NCBI GenBank assembly: GCA_022841525.1
Contig: JALHRI010000009.1
Coordinates: 1-51,607, forward strand
Origin: Alphaproteobacteria bacterium
Lineage (GTDB): Bacteria > Pseudomonadota > Alphaproteobacteria > Rickettsiales > UBA3002
Direction of reading: 5' to 3'
Length of the DNA: 51,607 nucleotides
Both the position numbers and the translations under genes were made by a program. This document shows positions 17,553 through 26,500 of this stretch, in pieces. Within the stretch, counting starts at the first letter, position 1; the number at the start of each line of letters is the position of its first letter. The notes beneath the pieces are model-generated. The model was given only the letters and a program-made list of their open reading frames with translations. It was not told the DNA's origin and searched no databases.

Positions 17553-18081
17553 CGAAACATTCGCCAATAAAGTCATCGAGCTTAGCTCCAGTAAGCTTGG
17601 CGGTGATCTGGGCAAAGCTGTGCGCACAGAATTGGAGCCGACGTTAAAGAATTTAGGCGGTGGAATTGCTCGAAAGCTGCACGCTCAGCTAGGTGCGGAC
17701 GACAAGGATCGCAATCCGGAAGAAATCGCCGCGCTGGAAACTGCGCTTGCAAAAATAATGGCAACCAAAATTGTTGATCGCATTATTCTTCCAGATCTTG
17801 ACGGAGTGAAAATCATTGCGGCGCCTAAGGTGTTGCGTAGCATTGCTGCAGACTTAGGTACTATCGACGAAGTGGCGCTTGGTAAGATTACGAGCAAAGA
17901 AATCTTGGAAGTAGTCACCTCTACTAACCCTAGTCGACGTGCATCCGCGACCCAAGCTAAACCGGCTGATGCACCAAAAGCTGCGCCGAAGCCCCGTCCT
18001 CAGGCGCGCCCTTCGTCTTCTAGTTCTGGCTCATGGTCTGGCCCATGGTCTGGCAGCAAAGGCCGTTCTGGCGGGAAATAA
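17542..18081 (+). CDS. Unknown 179-residue protein with Pro/Ser/Gly-rich tail
   Basis: The only plausible start is a TTG at 17542 that overlaps the SelO-like stop by 11 nt; no ATG lies near it. The first 125 residues are helical and neutral in composition (MNFNETFANKVIELSSSKLG onwards). Residues about 135-179 are low-complexity Ala/Pro/Lys then Ser/Gly/Trp with a basic end (GSWSGPWSGSKGRSGGK), so the tail is probably disordered. I recognise no domain. The coupled position suggests it is a partner or a substrate of the SelO-like protein, since the Ser-rich tail would offer many hydroxyl targets. This is inference only. The gene ends 27 nt before the convergent Nudix-PRPP synthetase gene. Confidence 0.6.
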   Translation: MNFNETFANKVIELSSSKLGGDLGKAVRTELEPTLKNLGGGIARKLHAQLGADDKDRNPEEIAALETALAKIMATKIVDRIILPDLDGVKIIAAPKVLRSIAADLGTIDEVALGKITSKEILEVVTSTNPSRRASATQAKPADAPKAAPKPRPQARPSSSSSGSWSGPWSGSKGRSGGK

Positions 18082-18089
18082 TTCCCTAA

Positions 18090-18116
18090 TTCGCTACTAG
18101 TCAAGTGCCTAGCGAA
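18090..18116. terminator. Inverted repeat between convergent genes
   Basis: The 7-bp arms TTCGCTA and TAGCGAA are perfect around a 13-nt loop and sit between the convergent ends of the disordered-tail gene and the Nudix-PRPP synthetase gene. The right arm includes the latter's stop codon. No T-tract follows on either strand, so a bidirectional, possibly Rho-assisted terminator is only a suggestion. Confidence 0.35.
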
Positions 18117-19863
18117 CCGTAGAAGTACCCAATATTTCCCGGCGTGCAATGCGTGGATGATCTTTCGTTGGTCCAGCATACTGCTCAATACCTTCACGCA
18201 GCAGTGGGCCAGCATTCAATATTTCTACGCGTTCCGCTAGTTCCGGCGATTTTGCGTGTAATGTTGCCAACTTTGCTTCAACATCCGGTAATGTATTGGT
18301 GACAACGAGTGTGTCGATTGCGTCTCTGTTATCATCGGTTTTTTGCAATAGAATCTTTTCAAATCCATTCGCTAATATTCCATGAGTTACGTAGGCTGTT
18401 ACCGATTTTGCGCCGAGCGATTTTAGCAGCTTAGCGCCTTTGTAGAGGGTGCTGCCGCCATCGGTCATATCATCGACGATGATGCAATCTTTACCTGCCA
18501 CATCACCATAATCATAAGTAGGTTCAGTATCATGGACGCTGATATGTTTTTTCTTAATTCCGAAACGGTGTTTCAGGGCTTCTTGACCTGCGGCTCCAAA
18601 CGTCGCTTTTATCAACTCTTTGGCGCGTTCTTGGCCTTCATCAAGCGGTTTGTCCGAACCGTCCGGTGCACCGATCATGACGTTGGAAATATTTCCAAAC
18701 CGAGTTTTAATGTCGGCGGCAAAAAGCTTTGTGGCGGAGCGCGCATAAAACTTATCGCCAAATTCTGCCTCAAACGGCTTCATGCTATCTTGTGAATGGG
18801 GCGTAAGGGTAATCACCCCATCAACACCTGCTGCCTTGAGTAATTTGGCTAAAAGCGCAGCACCTTCTGAGGTGAAACGTTTATCGAATGGTCGATCCTG
18901 GCGATCTAGCGCCTTAAACGGTATCACTGCAACGACTTCGCGTGCACCGGCACGCTTGGCAGTATCCGCTGCTAGAAACAAATGCATCAAACTACTGCTG
19001 ACAGGTGCGCCAGAGGATTGGCCAATGAACACCCGAGCACCCTTGATTTTATCGACGTTGCTAGCGTAAGTCTCTTTTTGCCCATGGTATAATTCGGCAA
19101 AAGGTTCATCGTTTTCATTGCCGAAAAAACCAATGCTGGCTGGGATTTCTCCTAGTTTTCCATCTGCTTTCAGATCATTTGCAATGGCTGGTGCTAGATG
19201 ATTGCCGACGAGTAGCAGGTCTTTTGCTATTGCTTTAGAAGTGAATAGCTCTGGCATGGCAGTTTGTATCATGTCGAAATGATCGGGGATACCAACGCCA
19301 TCGCGCGTAAGTGAATCAATGGCGACACGTCGTGCAGAGCCTGGTTTGGCATCATCCCCCGCCGTGAGTTTTGTGTTCGCCAGATCTGGCACGTCAAAGC
19401 GTACGGCTTGCGTAGAGACCATAAAAATATCGCCTGCCTTAATGTCGTATTGGGGTAAATCTGATTTTGCGACACGCACATCAAATGGGCGATCCATATT
19501 GCGTGTGCCTACGAGTTTCCCTTCGCCAAGCGTTATGCCGACTTCTTCCATCGCTTCGCGCACGGCAGCCTGCACGGCACTTTCGGTGCCACCACCTTGC
19601 AGTGGGTCCATAAATCCACCCGGCAAGGCTGGCTTGCCTTTGCCGGGGTCGTTTTTGCGATCGATCATGACGACGAATTTGCCATCCGTGATAATGGGAT
19701 CGACCGCATGGACTACATGCGCTTGTACCGTGCGGCCATCGGCAAGTGTGATTGGACCCAATGCATGAGCAGCTCTTTCCGGCGTTCCTGTGATTTTGAG
19801 TGCTTTTGCTCGTTCGATAATTTCCAGTCGTGCGGGGTCGTTTTTATCAATCATCCAATCCAT
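18109..19863 (-). CDS. Nudix hydrolase fused to phosphoribosyl pyrophosphate synthetase
   Basis: This 584-residue protein joins two catalytic domains. Residues 1-200 form a Nudix hydrolase: the Nudix box spans about 84-110 and has the core REAMEEVGI (102-110) with a glutamate 8 residues before the arginine. Many Nudix enzymes of this kind cleave ADP-ribose into AMP and ribose 5-phosphate. Residues 245-575 form a PRPP synthetase: RQDRP near 321-325 matches the ATP-binding RQDRK segment, KKKH near 437 the flexible basic loop, and VDDMTDGGST at 463-472 the PRPP loop. The expected combined result is ADP-ribose to ribose 5-phosphate to PRPP. The Nudix part is alternatively a regulator or acts on another substrate. 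GGAG lies 5 nt before the ATG. The gene is divergent from pncB, which consumes PRPP. Confidence 0.85.
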   Translation of the reverse strand: MDWMIDKNDPARLEIIERAKALKITGTPERAAHALGPITLADGRTVQAHVVHAVDPIITDGKFVVMIDRKNDPGKGKPALPGGFMDPLQGGGTESAVQAAVREAMEEVGITLGEGKLVGTRNMDRPFDVRVAKSDLPQYDIKAGDIFMVSTQAVRFDVPDLANTKLTAGDDAKPGSARRVAIDSLTRDGVGIPDHFDMIQTAMPELFTSKAIAKDLLLVGNHLAPAIANDLKADGKLGEIPASIGFFGNENDEPFAELYHGQKETYASNVDKIKGARVFIGQSSGAPVSSSLMHLFLAADTAKRAGAREVVAVIPFKALDRQDRPFDKRFTSEGAALLAKLLKAAGVDGVITLTPHSQDSMKPFEAEFGDKFYARSATKLFAADIKTRFGNISNVMIGAPDGSDKPLDEGQERAKELIKATFGAAGQEALKHRFGIKKKHISVHDTEPTYDYGDVAGKDCIIVDDMTDGGSTLYKGAKLLKSLGAKSVTAYVTHGILANGFEKILLQKTDDNRDAIDTLVVTNTLPDVEAKLATLHAKSPELAERVEILNAGPLLREGIEQYAGPTKDHPRIARREILGTSTVR

Positions 19864-19966
19864 GAAAGCTCCAGCGTAAAATTATTAAAAAATGGCTCAT
19901 TAATCTTAGTTATCTTGCGTATCAAAGATATATTCAGAGCCTATTGTAAATAGCTGCGCCAAAACT

Positions 19967-19991
19967 GTAACAAAATCTTAATATTTGTTAC
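19967..19991. promoter_or_regulatory. Perfect palindrome in the divergent NAD promoter region
   Basis: GTAACAAA and TTTGTTAC are perfect 8-bp inverted arms separated by 9 nt. The site is in the 171-nt space between the divergent Nudix-PRPP synthetase and pncB genes. It covers the likely -35 region of pncB and lies upstream of a TACAAT -10 candidate for the other arm, an ideal place for a repressor of both. The regulator is unknown: no transcription factor gene is nearby. NrtR- and NadQ-type repressors control such genes in other bacteria, but I cannot match this site to their known motifs. Confidence 0.55.
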
Positions 19992-20000
19992 GATCAATCC

Positions 20001-20028
20001 TGCTATAAGATGGCGTTTATTGAAGGAG
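20001..20028 (+). promoter_or_regulatory. pncB extended -10 element and ribosome-binding site
   Basis: TGCTATAAG at 20001-20009 fits an extended -10 element (TG, one base, TATAAG). AAGGAG at 20023-20028 stands 6 nt before the ATG at 20035 and settles that start over a TTG at 20020 that would include the ribosome-binding site in the coding frame. If this promoter is used, the leader is short, about 20 nt. Confidence 0.5.
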
Positions 20029-20034
20029 ATAATC

Positions 20035-22011
20035 ATGGGATATTTAGCTGATAATTTTGCTATCGATAAGACTACACCCGTTGCAACGGATGCCTACCAT
20101 GCGACGACCTCTCTGGGGTATTGGAATGAAGGTCGGCATAAAAACCATGCAGTCTCCTACATGTTCGCGCGCAAGGAGCCGTTTAACGGCGGCTACACCG
20201 TGGCGGCGGGCCTTGAGGGTGCGATTGATATTCTGAAACGCTGGCAGGAGCATGGGTTTTCCGAGAGTGATGTTGCTTGGCTGAAAGCGCAGAAACGCCC
20301 AAGCGGTGAGCGCAAATACCCCGACGCATTTATTGATGAGATTAAAACTTGGGATTGGAAACTGAAGATTGATGCGGTGCCGGAAGGCTCACTGGTATTT
20401 CCGCAAGAGCCGGTGATGCGTGTGGAAGGCCCGATCGCGCAGGTGAAGTGGTTTGAGTCGGTCGCGCTTGGGATCATGAACAAGCAGCAAGCCTATGCCA
20501 CCCACGCTGCACGACTCGCCGATGTAGCGAGCAAAGATTTGCCCAACGGTGCACCCAAGGCGAGGGCAAGTGTTCAGGGAATGCGCCGTGATGAATTTGC
20601 TTCCAGCATTGCCGCATCCCGCGGGTTGGCGCTGGGTGGCTATGCCAGCACCTCAACCGGCAACGCTTCTAAAGCACTGGGCCTGCCGTGGGTAGGCACG
20701 ATGGATCATGCATGGGTGATGACACACCGCGCAGAGATCGGTTCTGTATCTTTGAAAGAACTATTCGAAATGCGTGACGAAGGCCGCATTGATGAGCTGC
20801 AGGATGCGCTCGCGGGAGATGCATTCCGCAGTTATGTATTCTCGCATCCGGAAAATGGTGTGCTCCTACTCGATAGCTACAATTCCGAGCAGGGCCTAGA
20901 AAAAGCCATCATCGTATTCAAAGAAATGCGTGAGCTGGCGCAGGAGCGCCCGGAGCTGAATCTCGGGGTGAACGGCACTTATGGTATTCGTTTTGATTCT
21001 GGCGATTTAACGGCCTATTCGAAACTAGCGCTTCGTCGACTGGCCGAGGAAGGCTTCGTCGAAGGAGTCACGCCAGAACAGGTGAGTGGCATGAGCGATG
21101 CCGAGCTCCTGCCCTATGGCGCGAAGAGCAAAATCTTCAACGCTCCAGCCGATGGGCTGGATGAATATACCGTGCAGGAAATGCGTGAGGCAGGCTGTTG
21201 GATGACCTCCATTGGCGTTGGAACTGCTGGGTCGCATGTGGCGCCTACGGGTAACGTGTATAAAGCAGCCTGCGTGGAAATGGATGTGCGGCGTGATCCA
21301 AATGTGCGCGGCGAAATGACACCAGTGAGCAAAATAGTTTCCAGTGCTCCAGCAAAATCTTCAAACCCAGGCTTCATTAATTCACGCCGTTTCTATGATG
21401 AGAGCGGCAAGCTGTCACATATTGTTATTTATGATGATGCGCTAGGGCTAGACCCTGAAAATCGAATGGTAAACATGCGCGATTTCAAGGATGAGAAAAC
21501 CAACCCCATGGTAGCGGAACAAGGACAAAATTCGCTGGTGCCGGTGTTTAATGCTGATGGTAGGTATGTTTATCAGGAGCCAGCGAAGAAGGAAACCTTC
21601 CCTGGCAGCGGCTATTTTGTAACTGATTTGTTTAAGCTCGCCGACACGGTAGCGCATAATCTCAATACGTTGCCCGAGGCTGTACGACGCGTTGTGCGCA
21701 ACCCTGAGGATGTGTTGAAATCGTTGTTGGCCAAGGCATTCCATGCTGCAGCGAAAGAGGGCAAGTCGGAGTTGAGTGTCGATATCGCCACCATCAAAGC
21801 GCAGCTGCCGCCTGAAGTACAGCATATCCCGATTTACCTCGATCATAAACTTTACGAGCAACGCCGTGCGGTTGAAACACGTCACAATATTCAGGCCTCT
21901 GGCGGTGTGGATGTCTATGTGGAACGTTTCGATGGAGGCAATGACGGCCCCAGCGCCACTATCAGCGGTAAGCTCTTAGCAACCCCGGGCATTATACCAA
22001 AAATTCGCTAA
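20035..22011 (+). CDS. pncB: Nicotinate phosphoribosyltransferase, long form
   Basis: The enzyme joins nicotinic acid to PRPP to give nicotinate mononucleotide. Family features are visible in order: an N-terminal DAYHATTS segment, a central GTMDHAWVMTH motif, the phosphate-binding region RFDSGDLTAYSKLALRRL, and a downstream GVGTAG that holds phosphate. At 658 residues it is clearly longer than the 390-550 usual for PncB, the extra length lying mainly in the C-terminal 150 residues (QLPPEVQHIPIYLDHKLYEQ region). Those could be a subunit contact. An NAMPT-like preference for nicotinamide is possible, but a nicotinamidase gene follows directly, which favours nicotinate as substrate. It is the first gene of the plus-strand NAD operon; the next starts 16 nt later after AGGAGG. 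Confidence 0.88.
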   Translation: MGYLADNFAIDKTTPVATDAYHATTSLGYWNEGRHKNHAVSYMFARKEPFNGGYTVAAGLEGAIDILKRWQEHGFSESDVAWLKAQKRPSGERKYPDAFIDEIKTWDWKLKIDAVPEGSLVFPQEPVMRVEGPIAQVKWFESVALGIMNKQQAYATHAARLADVASKDLPNGAPKARASVQGMRRDEFASSIAASRGLALGGYASTSTGNASKALGLPWVGTMDHAWVMTHRAEIGSVSLKELFEMRDEGRIDELQDALAGDAFRSYVFSHPENGVLLLDSYNSEQGLEKAIIVFKEMRELAQERPELNLGVNGTYGIRFDSGDLTAYSKLALRRLAEEGFVEGVTPEQVSGMSDAELLPYGAKSKIFNAPADGLDEYTVQEMREAGCWMTSIGVGTAGSHVAPTGNVYKAACVEMDVRRDPNVRGEMTPVSKIVSSAPAKSSNPGFINSRRFYDESGKLSHIVIYDDALGLDPENRMVNMRDFKDEKTNPMVAEQGQNSLVPVFNADGRYVYQEPAKKETFPGSGYFVTDLFKLADTVAHNLNTLPEAVRRVVRNPEDVLKSLLAKAFHAAAKEGKSELSVDIATIKAQLPPEVQHIPIYLDHKLYEQRRAVETRHNIQASGGVDVYVERFDGGNDGPSATISGKLLATPGIIPKIR

Positions 22012-22027
22012 CATTTAGGAGGAACCT

Positions 22028-23230
22028 ATGGTTCACACTTACATACAGGATGGCAAGAAAACAGCGTCGATTAACGTATTCATCGACCCGCAATGGGGGT
22101 TTTCAGATCCCACGGTGCCGGTGGCGAAGGGCGGCTCTCTCTATGTGCCGGGTGGCGAAAAAGCACCGGAAAAAATGGGTAAAATCATCTCTGAAACGCG
22201 CGGTGGTATTTTTATCATCGGGCAGGATTACCATCCTAAAAACCATATTAGCTTTGCGACAAATCACCCGGGCGTAATGGAATATCGGATCGCGAAATAC
22301 AAAGCGTTTCTAAGCAAAAACGGGCAGGAAATCCCTGATGATGGAATCCTGTATGAGCAAGCACAACAGCCAGTTCATTTCTTTCATGGTTTTGAACAGC
22401 CGCCCGAGCCCTTCCCATTTGAAGAGATGGTAATAGATGCGGATGGCGACATTATCGGAATCAAGGAGGCAGATGGACGTATTCGTCACGTCGAAGTGCG
22501 GACGGAAAGTGGCAAGCCTCCCTCAGAGAAAGACCGAGGCCGTGTTACCAAAGTGCTGGATACATATTTTGATAAGAGCTTTGATGAGCAGCGTGCGGAG
22601 GGCACACTTTTGCACACGCAGACGCTATGGACGCGGCACTGTGAGCAGGGCGAACAAAGCAGTCTTTATCCAGAGTCCATGAACCTTCCAAAAGGATTGC
22701 GTGAGAAGCTTGCGGGGGATCTTAAATCAGACATTATTTCCTATCATGATCCTGAAACGGGCAATCAATTCCATATCATACGTAAAGGTGCGCATTCTGA
22801 AATTGATAGTTATGGAATTGGCATTGAAAACGACATGGAGCCACTCAAGCATTCGTGGGATTTATTTAGTGAATTATCGCGACAGCTGAGAAAGCAAGGA
22901 GTTGAACAGGTGCAATTCAACGTAGGCGGTCTGGCCACAAACTTCTGTGCCGAATTCTCGATCAATAATATCGCGGATTACCTCTCGGCACCGTTCAAAA
23001 CAAAGAACATAGGCGTCAAAATAAATTTTGTTCCAGAGATTAGCTGCCCCATTCCAATTCCGGGCGATGCAGATGTTCCTTTCAGTGCAGATGGCGCCTA
23101 TGAACGTATGCGGCGTTCGCGCGGCGTCGGCGAGATATCCATCGCTGAGATTATCGCAGCGGGTAAACCCGGCGCTGTTATTACAGGTAATTTATCCGCC
23201 CAAAGGCAAGCACAGAAGCAGCAGTTGTAA
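22028..23230 (+). CDS. pncA: Nicotinamidase, with a large insertion
   Basis: The enzyme deamidates nicotinamide to nicotinic acid, feeding PncB. The isochorismatase-like triad is complete: Asp20 in VFIDPQWGF, Lys253 in HIIRKGAHSEID and Cys307 in GLATNFCAEFS. Metal ligands lie in GQDYHPKNHISF (Asp67, His69, with His73 near), and the WTRHCEQG segment at 201-208 matches the family WPxHCVQGT motif. The protein has 400 residues against about 200 for normal PncA. The additional sequence is mostly one block at residues 95-195, between the metal-binding motif and the WTRHC motif, containing a VIDADGDIIGIKEADGRIRH segment. Strong AGGAGG precedes the ATG. Its stop overlaps the next start (TAATG). Confidence 0.9.
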   Translation: MVHTYIQDGKKTASINVFIDPQWGFSDPTVPVAKGGSLYVPGGEKAPEKMGKIISETRGGIFIIGQDYHPKNHISFATNHPGVMEYRIAKYKAFLSKNGQEIPDDGILYEQAQQPVHFFHGFEQPPEPFPFEEMVIDADGDIIGIKEADGRIRHVEVRTESGKPPSEKDRGRVTKVLDTYFDKSFDEQRAEGTLLHTQTLWTRHCEQGEQSSLYPESMNLPKGLREKLAGDLKSDIISYHDPETGNQFHIIRKGAHSEIDSYGIGIENDMEPLKHSWDLFSELSRQLRKQGVEQVQFNVGGLATNFCAEFSINNIADYLSAPFKTKNIGVKINFVPEISCPIPIPGDADVPFSADGAYERMRRSRGVGEISIAEIIAAGKPGAVITGNLSAQRQAQKQQL

Positions 23231-23490
23231 TGACTTCCTTCGCGCAAAAACTGGAGCAGAAACGTCCCCAGAATATCTATCTGGTGACGGGTGGACGTGA
23301 CCATACGGCGCGGCCAGCATGGTATTATGTGCAGGTGGAGTCACATTTGAAACTTCGTTTCGAACGTGCCATCAAATCCGGCGCGATGAATGTGAACGAA
23401 TTTGGCCGTATCCTTGAGTCTTGCTATGGCGAAAAGCCGCCTGAACTCACACGTGCTCGCATGAAACGCGATTACGGATTTGAGGGCTAG
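23230..23490 (+). CDS. Small unknown protein coupled to nicotinamidase
   Basis: An 86-residue basic protein whose ATG shares one base with the pncA stop. It reads as a compact helical protein: a short strand (NIYLVTGG), then WYYVQVESHLKLRFERAIKS and a C-terminal ARMKRDYGF segment. No catalytic or metal motif is recognised. Its fixed place inside an otherwise enzymatic NAD operon suggests a structural or regulatory partner of the large enzymes. The aromatic patch WYY and charged helix would suit protein contact. The gene is followed immediately by a 34-codon frame. Confidence 0.72.
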   Translation: MTSFAQKLEQKRPQNIYLVTGGRDHTARPAWYYVQVESHLKLRFERAIKSGAMNVNEFGRILESCYGEKPPELTRARMKRDYGFEG

Positions 23491-23595
23491 ATGATTAAAC
23501 TTCCCGAAGGATTAATGGAAGCAATGCGCGAGGTAGCACGCGAAGCTGGTGATAATGCACTGCGCATGCGCGAGCAATATGAGTTTAAGGAATAG
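23491..23595 (+). CDS. Very small frame (34 codons) between NAD genes
   Basis: ATG at 23491 directly follows the preceding stop codon (TAG then ATG) and the frame ends with TAG at 23593-23595, 2 nt before the ATG of the NMNAT-NadE gene. The peptide is MIKLPEGLMEAMREVAREAG and 14 more residues, a likely amphipathic helix. It resembles the first helix of CysQ/inositol monophosphatase-type proteins, but nothing else of such a gene is present. Its end supplies the AAGGA ribosome-binding site for the next gene, so it may serve translational coupling. Whether the peptide itself has a role is unknown. Confidence 0.5.
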   Translation: MIKLPEGLMEAMREVAREAGDNALRMREQYEFKE

Positions 23596-23597
23596 AG

Positions 23598-26500
23598 ATG
23601 ACAGCAATACGCTACAGCGACTTTGAACAGGCTAAAGCCGATGGCATAAAATACATGCTTGCGGTGGGCCGCAGGCAGCCGATGCATCAGGGGCATCTCA
23701 AAACCATTCAGCGCATTATGGAACAAGGCTTCACGCCGATTATCGTGATCGGTTCAACCAACACGGCTGAAAAAGTAAATGGGCTCGCCGACCCACTTTT
23801 CGAGCCCGTTTCCAATCCACTCACACTGGAACAGCAACGCGAGCAGATTCGTTTGTCGTTACCTGGTAAGGTCGAAGGGAAGGATTATCACCTTGTTCCA
23901 TTTCCTGATCTTGGCGACAACGAGAAATGGAACCAAACATTGATTGGTACGCTCAAAGGCCAAATTGAGATTGACGGGAAATACCCGAATCTGCTGGGCC
24001 AGACGGCATTTCATTTCATTGGCAAACCCGAGGATAAGAGGCCACGTCGTCTTGTTTCAGCCGATGGAAAAAGCGAAGAAGTACTAGCCTATTTTTGGGA
24101 AGACACGTTCGAGAAGCTAGCATTACCGGTGTTGAATGACTCCCTACATGAAGAAGTGCCCGCCGAATTATCTGCCACCTCGTTGCGTTCACTGGATATT
24201 AATCATCTAAGCGATGCAGATCGCGCACTGTTTGCGGCACCAGATTATGTAGTCGAGCAAGCGAAGGCAGCACGCGATAGTAATCCAGATAAAGCTCTGC
24301 TCATCGATATTCCTGTTACGGCGTTCGACCTCACCTTACAGCGTCTTGCGCAGGAGAAAAAAATTTCCACGGCAGAAATTATCGCGGAAGCAAAAAAAAT
24401 GGATTCAGTACTAACGCTCACATCCTTGCAGAATGCTGCCCGCACTCTCAACGGTAGTATGCGTAAATTTGTTCCTACTGTACCTCTCAAGATTGCTTCA
24501 GCTAGTCTCAATCAAACTGTTTATGATTTTGCCACTAATGTACCAAATATTCTTTCGGCGATTGATAAAGCGGTGGCCGATGGCGCGGATGTACTGGCGC
24601 TTGAGGAGCTTGGTCTGACGGGCTATTCCGCTGATGATTATCATCAGTGGAACAAGAATAACGACGAGGTCTGGAAACATATCCAGCTCATCGCGCGCTA
24701 TGCGCAATCAAAAAACCCAAACCTGATTATTTCACTTGGTACACCGTGGCATTATGCCGACAAAACGGCACATGCGAGTGATGCAGCCTATAACCTTAAT
24801 AATCGCCCCTATAACACGCAAATGACCATCAGCGGTGGCAAGGTGTTGGCGATCGCTGCCAAGTCAATTCTTGCAGACGGCCCAGCGGAATATGAGCCAC
24901 GACAATTCCGCAACTGGCCGTTTGAGAAAGGCACTGTGCCTATCACGCTGCCAGATGGTAATGTGGTGCCCTTTGGCAAGCCCATCGTTTCCTTCGGCAA
25001 GGATGGGCAGCGCTTTACCCTGACGCATGAAATCTGTGCCGATGGTTGGCCGGGGGTGAATGATAATCTCACCATCAATGCCCGCGAACAAGCGCAAGCA
25101 CGACACATCGTCAAACAGTCAAAAACGCATGATTTAAGCGTGGTGCTGAACCCCAGTGCCAGCAAGCCCGAACCAGCACTCAATAAAGAGAAGATTCGTG
25201 CGGAAGGGCTTTGTAAGCAGGGCTCAAAATATTGTGGCGCGTTTGTGTACACCAATTATCTCGGCTCAAGCTCTGGCACTTATGCAGCTGAAGGAAGCCA
25301 AATCTTTGCGCAGGACGGCAAAATTATCCATCACGGTAAGCGTTACCATTTTGGCGATGTATCGTACAGCAGCGCAGTGATTGATGTGCCGTTAGCCGAG
25401 CGTGGCGCGCCGGACGTGGTAGCCCCACACGAATATCGCACCCATGATGCGCTCCGTACAGGACAGGAAGCGGCATTCGAAAAACATGAACCTGAGCAGC
25501 TCGCCATCGAGGAATATGCGCGCAGTATTTCGCTGTGGTTGCGCGATTACATGCGCAAGCAAAGCTGGCCCTGCCAGGGTTTTGTTATTTCTCTTTCCGG
25601 GGGCAAAGATTCAGCCTACGGCGCGATTGCCGTCACCACCATGGTCGAGCTGGAAGTGAAAGAAAACGGCATTGCCGGATTTTTTGAGCATTTCCCAAAC
25701 CTGAAATACAAAGACGATGTGCTGCGTATCGAGCGTGAACAGGGGCAAGAGGCAGCTATTGATGCGATCAAGAAGAACCTGCTCACCTGCGTTTATTTGC
25801 CTACCGAAAATAGCTCGGCGCGCACCGAAAATGCTGCTAGATTCCTGATTGAAGGCGGTGCATTGCCGGGTGGCACTAACGTCAAAGGCATCGGTGGAAC
25901 ATTTTATGTCGCGCCCAAGCAGCGCGTGCTGGATGAAGAAACCATCGCCTATAGCGGCTTAAACGTCGATGCAGTGGCTCGTTCGCATCGCGCGATCATT
26001 ATTGATGGAATGGATAGTGACGCATCGGTGAAAGATGCGATTCGTGCACTGCCAGAAACGCTGCAGTACGATATTGCTGCGGCCGAAATTGTGCGCCGCA
26101 TTAAAGCCTATGTAAATGCCGAAAAAGGCAGCAACCCAAAGCTGCCGGATTATATTACGCAACATTGCGTCAAGCCAATTCCGACATGGGCAAACCCGGA
26201 TGATGATGTGACGCTGCAAAATATTCAGGCCCGCGTGCGGCTTCCCACCCCGTGGACGGTTGCGAATAAAGAAAGCAAGCTGGCGCTTGTTACTTCCAAT
26301 AAATCAGAAGCAGCGCTTGGCTATACCACGGCTGGTGGTGATATGCATATGGGCGGTGCGAACCCTATCGGCGGTATCGGCAAGAACCAAATCATCAAAA
26401 GCCTCAAATACTTTGCCGAACATGGACTGGAGGGGTTGCACCCAATTCCCTCGCTGCATTTCGTCAATCAAGAAAAGGCTTCGGCTGAATTGCGTAAAGA

